Notes under the pieces: model-generated
Databases searched by the model: none
Told to the model about the DNA's origin: nothing
The model's input: only the letters and a program-made list of their open reading frames with translations
DNA from: an uncultured Acidobacteriaceae bacterium
GTDB lineage: Bacteria > Acidobacteriota > Terriglobia > Terriglobales > Acidobacteriaceae
Assembly (NCBI GenBank): GCA_903911925.1
Contig: CAIWFH010000160.1
Location: 1-60,625 of the forward strand
Length of the DNA stretch: 60,625 nt
Direction of reading: 5' to 3'
Translations under genes and position numbers: made by a program
Shown: piece by piece, positions 36,178 through 43,972 of the stretch
How positions within the stretch are numbered: position 1 is the stretch's first letter
Layout: every line of letters begins with the position of its first letter

Positions 36178-37317
36178 ATGCCGCATTTGAATCATCGCTT
36201 CGCTTGCCGTTGGATGCCTGTTCTTTTGGGACTGTTGATAACTGTGCCGGCAGCAAGAGCGGTCCGGGCTCAGCCAGCGCCGGTGCGCGTGGCTATCGTC
36301 GGCCTGGTCCACGGTCACGTGGAGGGCTTTCTGAGCGCCCTGCCAAAGCACCAGGGCGTGGAACTGGTGGGCATCTCCGATCCCGATCCGGCGCTGGGGG
36401 CAAAGTACCAGAAAAAATTCGGATTGCCGCAAAGCCTTTTCTTCACCAGTGCTGAGGCCATGATCGAAGCGCGCCGCCCGCAGGCCGTGCTGGTTTACAC
36501 TTCCGTCGCAGGTCATCGGGCGGCCATTGAAACCGCGGCCAGATACGGCATCTCGGTCATGGTTGAAAAGCCGCTGACCATCTCGCTCGACGATGCTCTG
36601 GCTATCCGCCGCGCGGCGCACGAACACCACATCCACGTGCTGGTCAATTTTGAAACCACCTGGTACTCCAGCAACCGGGCCGCGTACGACGCGGTAGAGA
36701 GCGGCAGCCTGGGAGCAATTCGCCGGATTGTGATTCATGATGGCCACCAGGGGCCGGCAGAGATAGGCGTGCCGCCAGAGTTCCTGGGCTGGCTTACCGA
36801 TCCAGCGCAAAACGGCGCCGGAGCCATGTATGACTTTGGCTGCTACGGCGCCGACCTTGCCACTTGGCTGATGCACGGTGAAGCTCTGCTCAGCGTGACC
36901 GCGGTGGCCAATCACGACAAGCCCAAGCTCTACCCGAACGTGGACGACGATGCCACCGTTGTGCTGGCTTACCCGCATGCGCAGGCGATCATTCAAGCCT
37001 CATGGAACTGGCCCTTCGGCCGCAAGGATATGGAAGTCTACGGCGCCACGGGCTACGCAATAACCGTTGGACCAGACAAACTGCGCCTGCGCCTGGAGCA
37101 CGATGCCGAAGATCACACGACTACCGCAGCGCCGCTCGCCCCTCCGCAGCAGGACTCGCTCAGCTACCTTGCGGCGGTGATTCGCGGCGAGTTCGAACCG
37201 AAAGGCGACCTCACGGCCCTCGACACCAACGTCGTTGTCATGCAGATACTCGATGCCGCCCGCGAATCCGTCCGCACCGGCAAAACCGTGCGCTTGTCCA
37301 AAATCCCCGCCGAATAA
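36178..37317 (+). CDS. Gfo/Idh/MocA-family oxidoreductase with signal peptide
   Basis: The 379-residue protein begins with a signal peptide (MPVLLGLLITVPAARAVRAQ), followed by a Rossmann fold (PVRVAIVGLVHGHVEGFLSAL). The family core EKPLTISLDDALAIRRAAHEHHIHVLVNFETTW includes the catalytic-type Lys in EKP. The C-terminal substrate domain contains GAGAMYDFGCYGADLATW. These enzymes oxidise or reduce sugars with NAD(P), and exported members usually travel by Tat. The signal here lacks an obvious twin arginine, so cofactor loading is uncertain. The start at 36178 was chosen because the signal peptide begins there. Confidence 0.85.
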   Translation: MPHLNHRFACRWMPVLLGLLITVPAARAVRAQPAPVRVAIVGLVHGHVEGFLSALPKHQGVELVGISDPDPALGAKYQKKFGLPQSLFFTSAEAMIEARRPQAVLVYTSVAGHRAAIETAARYGISVMVEKPLTISLDDALAIRRAAHEHHIHVLVNFETTWYSSNRAAYDAVESGSLGAIRRIVIHDGHQGPAEIGVPPEFLGWLTDPAQNGAGAMYDFGCYGADLATWLMHGEALLSVTAVANHDKPKLYPNVDDDATVVLAYPHAQAIIQASWNWPFGRKDMEVYGATGYAITVGPDKLRLRLEHDAEDHTTTAAPLAPPQQDSLSYLAAVIRGEFEPKGDLTALDTNVVVMQILDAARESVRTGKTVRLSKIPAE

Positions 37318-37536
37318 AAGAGCCAAAACGCAGGGGGGAGAATCCGCAAACCCAGGCGGGCGGTTGCTCCCCCAATCCCTTGTTCGAATCCGCCTCAGTC
37401 CAACTCCCGCATGGCCCGCAAAAACGCTTAGAACCCCAGAAGTGTAAGCTGTGAGATTGTTGCCAGGCATTGCCGGACGGCACCGCTACCTACGCGGCAA
37501 AACCTGGTTGCCATTCGATTGAAAAAGGTTCGACTG

Positions 37537-39672
37537 ATGAATGTTCGCAGGCTGCTTTTCTTTGTAATTGTTCTGGCTCTCGCTTCAAGCCTCCTCCCGG
37601 CTCAGTCCGCGCCGCCGGCCATTTTTGGCTATGCCGACTTTAGCCGGCAGGCTCGCATCGAAAAGAAGTTTCTCTCCGTGCCCAGCGCCAAGCTCGCCGG
37701 CCGGCACCTGAAGACTCTTACCGCGCAGCCCCACATGTCCGCCACGCTCGGTGATCGCAAGACGGCCGATTACGTGGCTCGCCAGTTTCGCGCCGCGGGC
37801 CTCGAAACAGAAATCGTCCCTTATCGGGTGCTGCTCAACCAGCCTCAAGAGGTGCGTGTGGAGGCGTTTGACCTTGACGGCAAGTTGCTCATGACTGGCC
37901 CCACCCGCGAGCACGTCAATGGAGACTCCTTCCAGGACGATCCACGCGTCTCGATGGCTTTCAACGGCTCTTCAGGGTCGGGCGATGTGACCGCCGAGGT
38001 GGTGTATGCCAACTACGGCCGCCTCGAGGACTTCGATCTGCTCGCGGCCCACAATATCGATCTTCACGGCAAAATCGTCCTGTGCCGCTATGGCGCAAAT
38101 TTCCGCGGGGTCAAGGTCTACCTGGCCGAGCAGCGCGGCGCAGCGGGAGTGCTGCTCTACTCCGACCCGTTTGATGACGGCTTTGCCAAAGGCCCCGTTT
38201 ATCCCAAGGGGCCGTGGCGCCCCGAGACGGCCGTCCAACTTGGCTCGGTGCAATATCTCTTCAAATATCCCGGCGATCCGGAGACGCCGGGTGTGGCTTC
38301 CACTCTTGAACTGCCGGACTCGGTTCGCGTCCCCAACGAAAAATCCGGCAATCAGCCGCGCATTATCTCCATCCCCATCAGCTATCACGATGCCTCCCCC
38401 ATTCTGCAAGCCCTCAAGGGCGAACTTGCCCCCGCGGGCTGGCAAGGCGCGCTGCCCTTCCGCTATCACGTCGGATTGTCGGAAACGGGAGCCGGTGTTC
38501 GCGTGCACCTGGTCTCAAAGCAGGATTACCAGCGCCGGATTATCTGGGACGTAATCGGCAAGATCAAAGGCACGCTCTACCCCTCGGAGTGGGTGATTGA
38601 GGGCAACCATCGGGATGCCTGGATTTACGGCGCCGTTGACCCTTCCAGCGGCACCGCGGCGATGCTTGAGGCGGTCCACGGCATCGGCGCCCTGATCAAC
38701 CAGGGATGGCGCCCCGCGCGCACCATCGTTTTTTGCAGCTGGGATGCGGAGGAGGAGGGACTCATTGGTTCCACCGAGTGGGTGGAGCAGCACCCGGCCA
38801 TCCTCGATCATGCCGTCGCTTATTTCAATACGGACGTGGCCGTTTCCGGTCCGGATTTCTCTGCCGCCGCCGTTCCCTCGCTCAAACAGTTCATTCGCGA
38901 ACTCACCCGCTCTGTTCCCAGCCCGCTCGGCGGCACCGTCTATAGCCAGTGGAAGGCACGCGGCCCGGGTAACGGCGAAAAGCGCGCCTCAAACGCCCCC
39001 CCGATGCCCGGCGAAGACGTGCGCGTGGGCGACCTCGGTTCCGGCTCCGACTTCACCCCGTTTCTGCAACATGCCGGCGTACCGTCCACCGATGTCGGCT
39101 CCGGAGGACCCTACGGCGTCTACCACTCGGTCTTTGACAATTTTGCCTGGTACACCCGCAATGCCGATCCGAAGTTCACCTACCTGCAGGAGATGGCGCG
39201 GGTGCTTGGCCTTGAGGCCCTGCGCATGGCAGACACCGATGTGCTGCCCTACGACTATGTTACTTATTCTCGCGAAGTAACCTCCTACATCGAAGCGGCC
39301 CAAAGAAAGTCCATCGAGGCAAAGCTGGTGGGTATCGATTTTGGTCCTGCCAGAGCGGCTGCTGCCCGGATGACCGCAGCGGCTGAAGGGGCGCATCGCC
39401 GCCAGGTTTCGCCCTCCGGCGACCTGGCAAAGCTCAATCTGGAACTGCGCCAGGCTGAGACGGCGTTGCTCAGCGAGAAAGGCCTGCCCAACCGCGCGTG
39501 GTACAGGCACACCATCTTCGCTCCCGGCGAACATACGGGCTATTCGGCGGTTGTGCTGCCCGGCGTAAATGAGGCTCTTGAAGCAAGAGACCAGGTTCGC
39601 GCGGTGCAGCAACTGGCCGTGCTGACCCTGGCTTTGCAGCGGGCTGCCGTTGCCCTTGAGACCGCCCAATGA
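37537..39672 (+). CDS. Secreted M28-family metallopeptidase (glutamate carboxypeptidase II-like)
   Basis: The 711-residue protein has a signal peptide (LLFFVIVLALASSLLPAQ), a protease-associated domain (DLHGKIVLCRYGANFRGVKVYLAEQRGAAGVLLYSDP), and an M28 zinc peptidase domain. The domain has GNHRDAWIYGAVDPSSGTAAMLE (His and bridging Asp), WDAEEEGLIGSTEW (general base and ligand Glu), YFNTDVAVSG (Asp ligand) and YGVYHSVFDNFAW (His ligand). A C-terminal transferrin-receptor-like dimerisation domain follows. The domain order is that of GCPII, which trims acidic residues from peptides. ATG 37537 follows AAAAAGG at nine bases, which is better than TTG 37519. Confidence 0.92.
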   Translation: MNVRRLLFFVIVLALASSLLPAQSAPPAIFGYADFSRQARIEKKFLSVPSAKLAGRHLKTLTAQPHMSATLGDRKTADYVARQFRAAGLETEIVPYRVLLNQPQEVRVEAFDLDGKLLMTGPTREHVNGDSFQDDPRVSMAFNGSSGSGDVTAEVVYANYGRLEDFDLLAAHNIDLHGKIVLCRYGANFRGVKVYLAEQRGAAGVLLYSDPFDDGFAKGPVYPKGPWRPETAVQLGSVQYLFKYPGDPETPGVASTLELPDSVRVPNEKSGNQPRIISIPISYHDASPILQALKGELAPAGWQGALPFRYHVGLSETGAGVRVHLVSKQDYQRRIIWDVIGKIKGTLYPSEWVIEGNHRDAWIYGAVDPSSGTAAMLEAVHGIGALINQGWRPARTIVFCSWDAEEEGLIGSTEWVEQHPAILDHAVAYFNTDVAVSGPDFSAAAVPSLKQFIRELTRSVPSPLGGTVYSQWKARGPGNGEKRASNAPPMPGEDVRVGDLGSGSDFTPFLQHAGVPSTDVGSGGPYGVYHSVFDNFAWYTRNADPKFTYLQEMARVLGLEALRMADTDVLPYDYVTYSREVTSYIEAAQRKSIEAKLVGIDFGPARAAAARMTAAAEGAHRRQVSPSGDLAKLNLELRQAETALLSEKGLPNRAWYRHTIFAPGEHTGYSAVVLPGVNEALEARDQVRAVQQLAVLTLALQRAAVALETAQ

Positions 39673-39694
39673 GCGCTCCATTTTGGCAGCGCTC
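39671..39694 (+). terminator. Hairpin at the end of the M28 peptidase gene, possible terminator
   Basis: GAGCGCT (39671-39677, overlapping the stop codon) pairs with AGCGCTC (39688-39694) around ten bases. The following sequence TGTTCCCTTAGTTTGT is T-rich but has no uninterrupted run. Confidence 0.4.
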
Positions 39695-40064
39695 TGTTCC
39701 CTTAGTTTGTGCGAGTTCCTCACATTGTGATACCGTCCTCGCTTGTGACCGCTTTTCTTTGGCGTCGCGATTATCCTGAAACGCAGTTTTTCAGGCTATT
39801 GCTTGCTTCACGGGGAAACCATAAATGCAGGTTCACTACCGCTTTTCGATGGCCGGCAATTCTGTTAACCCAGTAACCAATGCGCCAGTTCGAGTCATTC
39901 GCTTATCCGCAACACCACTTCCGGGCCCCGTCGATTTGTACTTGTTTTCCACAAGAAGCCCTCGAGGTTGATTACCAAAGGTTTAGGTTCCTTAAGGCCA
40001 GCCTTGTATGATTCACCTCGTTGGCGGGGTACGCGCACCCAAGCGTCTCCCGTTGGAGCCCCAG
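39695..40064. other. 370-bp leader region upstream of the first micro-protein gene
   Basis: No gene is supported here. A 78-codon minus-strand frame across 39895-40131 has no ribosome site and overlaps the micro-protein gene antisense. The region probably contains the promoter and 5' leader of micro-protein gene 1. A small GGGT-N6-ACCC dyad occurs at about 40027-40040, 25 bases before its start codon. Confidence 0.4.
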
Positions 40065-40166
40065 GTGATTGATTTCCTGATTGGTCTGGCTTTTGTTCTG
40101 ATGGTCGTCGGCCCGGCACTCCTCGCAACATTTCAGAAACGTCGCTCGAAAGACCACGACAATTAA
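40065..40166 (+). CDS. Micro-protein 1 of 3: 33-residue single-span membrane peptide
   Basis: The frame from GTG 40065 to TAA encodes 33 residues. MIDFLIGLAFVLMVVGPALL forms one hydrophobic span, and ATFQKRRSKDHDN forms a charged tail. It matches the two other tiny frames at 41981 and 42381 residue for residue through the span, with shared LAFVxMV, PA, and A-[ST]-[FM]-Q-[KR]. GGAG (40055-40058) lies six bases upstream. An in-frame ATG further upstream would add 19 residues that the paralogues lack, so GTG was chosen. Its product should sit in the inner membrane with the basic tail in the cytoplasm. I do not recognise the family, and function is unknown. Confidence 0.72.
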   Translation: MIDFLIGLAFVLMVVGPALLATFQKRRSKDHDN

Positions 40167-40455
40167 AATTCCCCTGAAAAAACTTGCTGCCCGTTATTAA
40201 TGGATCAATCCAGATTCATTTATATGGACTTACCGCGCTAAGTGGACCAACTAAGTCCAATTAGCAGTAGCTGCCGCAACCTGTCGTTCGTTCATTCAAA
40301 CGGTGCGATCTGCTGGTTCTTCTCCTTCATCATTTCTCTTTCCAATCAGAATCTTTCATGTTTTGTGCAAAAGTAGTCAACATGTTCATCGTTTCTCGGT
40401 AGACAATCTCCCGAATCTCATTGCATAGTAATAATACAAAAGTCACTCACAGATG

Positions 40456-40463
40456 ACGGTTGG
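40456..40463. repeat. Left target-site duplication ACGGTTGG
   Basis: This is identical to the right copy at 41897-41904 and directly abuts the left inverted repeat of the IS256-family element. Confidence 0.9.
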
Positions 40464-41896
40464 GAGCATGTCCCGCACGTAGTTGAAAGTGGCGGGCGGC
40501 GGTTAGGTTGATGTTACTACGCCGCTTTCTGGTTGGCGGTCGCAGTGGGGTTGAGGATCGCTTCCAGCGCCCATAGATCGCGGTGTCCCATGATGCGCTT
40601 GAAGCGTTTCTCGGTTCTGAGGAAGGCCGACGCCATCCAACGCAACACCATTCTGCCGTTCTGCCAGTGTGTGACGCGACGGGTCTGGATGCGCACTCCG
40701 GCATGTGGGCTTTCGATGATGTTGGTGGTGGCCAGGCAGCGGTGCAGCGCCGGCGGGATGTCAAGCCGGTTGATGGTGAAGCACTCCTCCAGGCCCTCCA
40801 GCAGGCTGGCTGCGGCCTGCGGATACTTCTGGTCCAGCCATGCCGCCAGTTTCTTGATTCGCGCTATGCCTTTGTCGGCGTCCAGTTTCCATGCCGCCCG
40901 CAGCAGGCTTTTGACCTGTGGCTTGTCGTCCTTGGGCAGATAGTCGAGCACATTGCGCAGCTTGTGGGCGCGGCAGCGCTGCACCGGCTGCTGGCTGCCG
41001 AAGACCGCGTTGATGGCCGCCCGCAGCGCCTTCGATCCATCGATGACGAACAGCATCTTGCGCTTGGCATCGACGCCGCGCGAGACGATGCCTTCCAGCA
41101 GTTCGGTCACCACGGTGGAGTTTTCCGTGGCGCCTTCCCGGATGCCCAGCACGTGCTTGTGGCCCTCGCTGTCCACGCCCACCGCGCCGATCATCGTGTA
41201 GTCGCCGAAGATGAGCCCGTCGATGTAGATCACCAGCAGTTTCAGTTCGTCGAAACGCCGCCCGAGCAGCGCCTCCACCTCGGCCTCGGAGGCCTCGATC
41301 GCCGCCCGGCTCACCGCCGAGCGCGACACGCCCGCCGTCTCCGCCATCGCCGGAATGACTTGCTTGTAGCTGCGCGTGGAAACCCCGTGCAGCAGGATGT
41401 CCAGCATGCGCGCACCCATTGGCGTCGGGTTTTGCATGGCCGCGTAGGCGGGAACCTCAACCTCTTGGCTCCGTGGCCCTTTGCTGCGCAGCCGTGGCCG
41501 CTCCACCTCCAATTTGCGGTCGCTGAGCATCACCTGGCCCGCCTGGCGGCCATAGAAGACCACATTCGATGAGCGCCGTTTACCCTGCTGAGGCGGACCC
41601 CCGGCAGCCTCCATCGCCGACAGTTGCAAAACGGCTTGGATGGCGGCTCGTCCGGTCACGTCGATCAACTCGTCGCAGGCCATTTGGCACTGCTCGATCA
41701 GATCCACCATGGGCAGAAGCCCTTGCCCGTTGTTGACCAGGAAGCTGGCCAGTTGCTGTTCGTTGGTTTTCCCTTGCTTGCGTATCGTATGGTACGTTTT
41801 CTTCACGGCGGTTCTCCCTTCAAGGTTTGGCAACCCGATTCTTTCAGAATCAGGCTGAACCGCCGCTCAACTTTCAACTACGGATGGGACATCCTC
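40464..41896 (-). mobile_element. Complete IS256-family insertion sequence, 1,433 bp
   Basis: The element is bounded by 27-bp inverted repeats at 40464-40490 and 41870-41896, which differ at four positions. Outer ends read GAGCATGTCCC and GAGGATGTCCC, and inner parts share CGTAGTTGAAAGT. Outside them lies a perfect 8-bp target duplication, ACGGTTGG, at 40456-40463 and 41897-41904. One transposase gene fills the inside. Length, duplication size and transposase agree with the IS256 family. The clean duplication shows a fairly recent single insertion into the space between micro-protein genes 1 and 2. Confidence 0.95.
40517..41806 (-). CDS. IS256-family (mutator-type) transposase
   Basis: The 429-residue protein has the transposase_mut domain. 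The DDE-type acidic residues appear in LLVIYIDGLIFGDY, KMLFVIDGSKALRAAINAVFG and TTNIIESPHAGVRIQTRRVTHW. The zinc-knuckle-like RCRAHKLRNVLDYLPK segment is also present. GTG 41806 follows GGGAG at six bases. A TTG at 41833 would add nine residues without a ribosome site. There is no internal stop or frameshift, so the enzyme is probably active. It is transcribed opposite to the flanking micro-protein genes. Confidence 0.94.
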   Translation of the reverse strand: MKKTYHTIRKQGKTNEQQLASFLVNNGQGLLPMVDLIEQCQMACDELIDVTGRAAIQAVLQLSAMEAAGGPPQQGKRRSSNVVFYGRQAGQVMLSDRKLEVERPRLRSKGPRSQEVEVPAYAAMQNPTPMGARMLDILLHGVSTRSYKQVIPAMAETAGVSRSAVSRAAIEASEAEVEALLGRRFDELKLLVIYIDGLIFGDYTMIGAVGVDSEGHKHVLGIREGATENSTVVTELLEGIVSRGVDAKRKMLFVIDGSKALRAAINAVFGSQQPVQRCRAHKLRNVLDYLPKDDKPQVKSLLRAAWKLDADKGIARIKKLAAWLDQKYPQAAASLLEGLEECFTINRLDIPPALHRCLATTNIIESPHAGVRIQTRRVTHWQNGRMVLRWMASAFLRTEKRFKRIMGHRDLWALEAILNPTATANQKAA

Positions 41897-41904
41897 ACGG
41901 TTGG
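41897..41904. repeat. Right target-site duplication ACGGTTGG
   Basis: This is identical to 40456-40463 and abuts the right inverted repeat of the IS256-family element. Confidence 0.9.
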
Positions 41905-41980
41905 TATTACGAGTGCGTGAACGACAGGTTACGCGTGCGCGGAAAAACTGCAAGCGCGAACCGATTCAAGGAGCCGCGAT

Positions 41981-42079
41981 ATGCACGACATTCTCATTGC
42001 CCTGGCCTTCGTAGCAATGGTTGCTTGCCCCGCAATTGTAGCGTCCATGCAGAAACCCGAGACCGACGACGAAGTTTGA
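41981..42079 (+). CDS. Micro-protein 2 of 3: 32-residue single-span membrane peptide
   Basis: ATG 41981 is preceded by AAGGAG at seven bases. The frame reads MHDILIALAFVAMVACPAIV, followed by ASMQKPETDDEV and TGA. The hydrophobic span and the PA-x-x-A-S-x-Q-K junction match the other two copies, while the tail is acidic here. It is the only copy with a Cys in the span. The IS256-family element ends 84 bp upstream and has separated it from micro-protein gene 1, so its native promoter may be affected. I do not recognise the family. Confidence 0.75.
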   Translation: MHDILIALAFVAMVACPAIVASMQKPETDDEV

Positions 42080-42380
42080 CCGATCATCGGGATTCTGACT
42101 GTTTTCATTCGCCTTTTCCTTCTTTTCAGTTGCGCATAGCTTTTCCTGCGGGGCGGGGCGCCCGGTGTCGATTGGATGCCAAGACGTAGTAACCCGGCAT
42201 AGTTACCAAGCAACCATTGGGGTTCAACAAACGGGCCATGCCAATTGTACGAAGGGGTTATTCCGATTTTCGACGCCGGGAACTACCTTCGAGATGCGGT
42301 CGAATCGGGTTCCGTGAGCGTACCTGCGGACCCGTTTCCCCGATACCAGTGCCTTGGTCGTCTCTTGAGAGGAGTTTCCC
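42080..42380. other. 301-bp spacer and leader between micro-protein genes 2 and 3
   Basis: No further gene is supported. A dyad GGGTTCCG...CGGACCC spans about 42308-42334, 46 bases before gene 3, and CCGATTTTCGAC/GTCGAATCGG forms an imperfect inverted repeat around 42263-42307. These could be leader structures or operator sites. A frame with hydrophobic character near 42090-42140 has no start codon. Confidence 0.4.
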
Positions 42381-42482
42381 GTGATTGATTTTGTAATCGG
42401 TCTCGCTTTTGTCGCAATGGTTTTGACGCCTGCGCTCGTGGCCTCGTTCCAGCGAAACAAACCTCAGGACAACGATCTTTAG
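42381..42482 (+). CDS. Micro-protein 3 of 3: 33-residue single-span membrane peptide
   Basis: GTG 42381 follows AGAGGAG (42368-42374) at six bases. An in-frame TGA at 42366-42368 forces translation to begin here. The frame reads MIDFVIGLAFVAMVLTPALV, then ASFQRNKPQDNDL and TAG. It is closest to copy 1, with the same MIDF start and IGLAFV, and shares FVAMV with copy 2. Third-position differences among the copies (for example GGTCTGGCT against GGTCTCGCT, and TTCCTGATT against TTTGTAATC) with conserved residues indicate selection on the peptide. Function is unknown. The ccmE gene follows 262 bp downstream. Confidence 0.77.
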   Translation: MIDFVIGLAFVAMVLTPALVASFQRNKPQDNDL

Positions 42483-42744
42483 CAGGCAGGAGAACCAGGG
42501 AGTTGTTCCCGGAGGCGTTTGCGAAACCGTCTCACGAGCATTGCAGAACCATCCGGTTAGCCTGTTTCGCGCCGATTTTTCCGGTTGCGTGTGCGCATTC
42601 TCTCCCCCCGCGACCTGGCCGCAAAACACTCAACCCGATTGAGCAGAGCGCAGCCGGATGATTGAACTCCAATTCCAAATAAATAATGCCTCCTTCTTTG
42701 CGCCCGTTGGTTGACCCCCCACTGGAACGCTCGTATCCTTGTAG

Positions 42745-43281
42745 ATGCATATGAAAATTCCCCCAAACACACTTCGGATCGGAATAGCGGTCGCCATCAT
42801 CGTTGGCACCATCGCTTGGCTTGCCATGTCTGGATACGACGCCAACAAGAGCTATTACGTGACCATTGCCGAACTCGGCGGCATGGGCGACAAGGCCTAC
42901 CACAGCCAGTTGCGTGTGGAGGGCTTTGTGCAGCCAGGCTCGATCGAGCAGAACGGCACCCACGTCAATTTTGTGCTCAACGAGTTTGAAAGCCACTCTC
43001 CCAAGGCACCCTCGGGCCGGTTGCTGCACGTCACCTATAAGGGATCGGAGCCGCCGCCAGACACGTTCAAAGACGATTCCCAGGCCCTGGCTCAGGGCAC
43101 CTACGGCCGCGATGGCGTCTTTCATGCCACCGTGCTGCAGGCCAAGTGCGCCAGCAAATACGCGCCTGCTCAGCCCGGCGCGGCGCCTGCGAAGCCCGCT
43201 ACCCCGCCTGCCAAGGCCTCGATAGGCCCTCGCCCGGCCGCCGCCGGCGTCGAGCAGGCCAGCCCAACCGCGGCAAACTGA
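42745..43281 (+). CDS. ccmE: Cytochrome c maturation heme chaperone CcmE, cysteine-type variant
   Basis: CcmE carries heme in the periplasm for attachment to c-type cytochromes. The 178-residue protein has an N-terminal membrane anchor (IGIAVAIIVGTIAWLAMSG) and the OB-fold core (RVEGFVQPGSIEQNGTHVNFVL, LLHVTYKGSEPPPDTFKDDSQALAQGTYGRDGVFHATVL). The usual heme-binding motif with His (KHDENYMP) is replaced by AKCASKYAP, with Cys135 and Tyr139. A CxxxY form of CcmE is known from Desulfovibrio and archaea. A Pro/Ala-rich tail follows. It heads the ccmE-ccmA-ybaK-ccmB group. Confidence 0.88.
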   Translation: MHMKIPPNTLRIGIAVAIIVGTIAWLAMSGYDANKSYYVTIAELGGMGDKAYHSQLRVEGFVQPGSIEQNGTHVNFVLNEFESHSPKAPSGRLLHVTYKGSEPPPDTFKDDSQALAQGTYGRDGVFHATVLQAKCASKYAPAQPGAAPAKPATPPAKASIGPRPAAAGVEQASPTAAN

Positions 43282-43285
43282 TCGG

Positions 43286-43972
43286 ATGACTACGCAAGCT
43301 TCCGCTGAGCCAACCAGTTCGACCATCAGCGCACGGCTCGACAAGGTTTCCAAACTGTTTGGGAGTTTTGCGGCCTTGCGCCAGGTTTCGGTGGACTTCG
43401 AGTCCGGCCGCTGCTACGTTCTGGTGGGCGAGAACGGCGCCGGCAAATCCACGCTGCTGCGCATCCTGGCCGGATTGCTGCGGCCCAGCTTTGGGACGAT
43501 CAAAGTCTTCGACGGCCTCGACCCTCACCAGGCCCGCGCACGCATCGGCTATATGAGCCACGCTCCCATGCTCTACGACGAGCTCACCGCCCAGGAAAAC
43601 CTGCGCTATTTTGCCAGCCTGTACCCAGGCCGCGAGTGCCTCGAGCCGGGCGAAGCTCTGCGCATGGTGGGGCTTGATCCCGAGCTGCCGCGGATCTTCG
43701 GCCAGTATTCGCAGGGCATGCGCCAGCGCACTTCGCTGGCCCGCGTCCTGCTGGCCCAGCCTGAACTGCTTCTGCTCGACGAGCCTTTCTCAAACATGGA
43801 TGTGGAAAGCGTCAGCCAGATGGTTCAACTGCTTGCCGGGTTTCGCCGCCACAATCGCACCATCGTCCTCACCACGCATCAACGCGAAGCGGCCGCCCCC
43901 ATTGCCGACTGGGTGCTGGCCCTGCATGCCGGCCGCGTGGCTTCATTTGAGAAGGGAAGCCCCACTCAATGA
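43286..43972 (+). CDS. ccmA: Heme-export ABC transporter ATP-binding subunit CcmA
   Basis: The 228-residue ATPase has Walker A GENGAGKSTLL, the signature YSQGMRQRTSLARVLLAQP, and Walker B LLLLDEPFSNMD. It also has the H-loop in VLTTHQREAA. It drives release of holo-CcmE together with CcmB and CcmC. It starts 4 bp after ccmE, and its stop overlaps the next start as ATGA. Assignment to CcmA rests on the small size and the flanking ccmE and ccmB, since ABC ATPases are otherwise hard to separate. Confidence 0.92.
   Translation: MTTQASAEPTSSTISARLDKVSKLFGSFAALRQVSVDFESGRCYVLVGENGAGKSTLLRILAGLLRPSFGTIKVFDGLDPHQARARIGYMSHAPMLYDELTAQENLRYFASLYPGRECLEPGEALRMVGLDPELPRIFGQYSQGMRQRTSLARVLLAQPELLLLDEPFSNMDVESVSQMVQLLAGFRRHNRTIVLTTHQREAAAPIADWVLALHAGRVASFEKGSPTQ

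Noticed and set aside
39895..40131. 78-codon minus-strand frame near micro-protein gene 1
   Set aside because: No ribosome site or homology is evident. It overlaps the micro-protein gene antisense, whose coding status is backed by two paralogues.
42090..42140. Possible fourth micro-protein frame between copies 2 and 3
   Set aside because: The hydrophobic frame has no start codon or ribosome site and does not match the family pattern.
42080..42380. Riboswitch or structured RNA upstream of micro-protein gene 3
   Set aside because: Only short imperfect dyads are visible and they are not matched upstream of copies 1 and 2, so the evidence is too weak.
41929..42460. Two minus-strand frames opposite micro-protein genes 2 and 3 that resemble each other (TIATKAR segments)
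   Set aside because: Their similarity is a by-product of the plus-strand paralogy. They lack ribosome sites, and their starts do not correspond.
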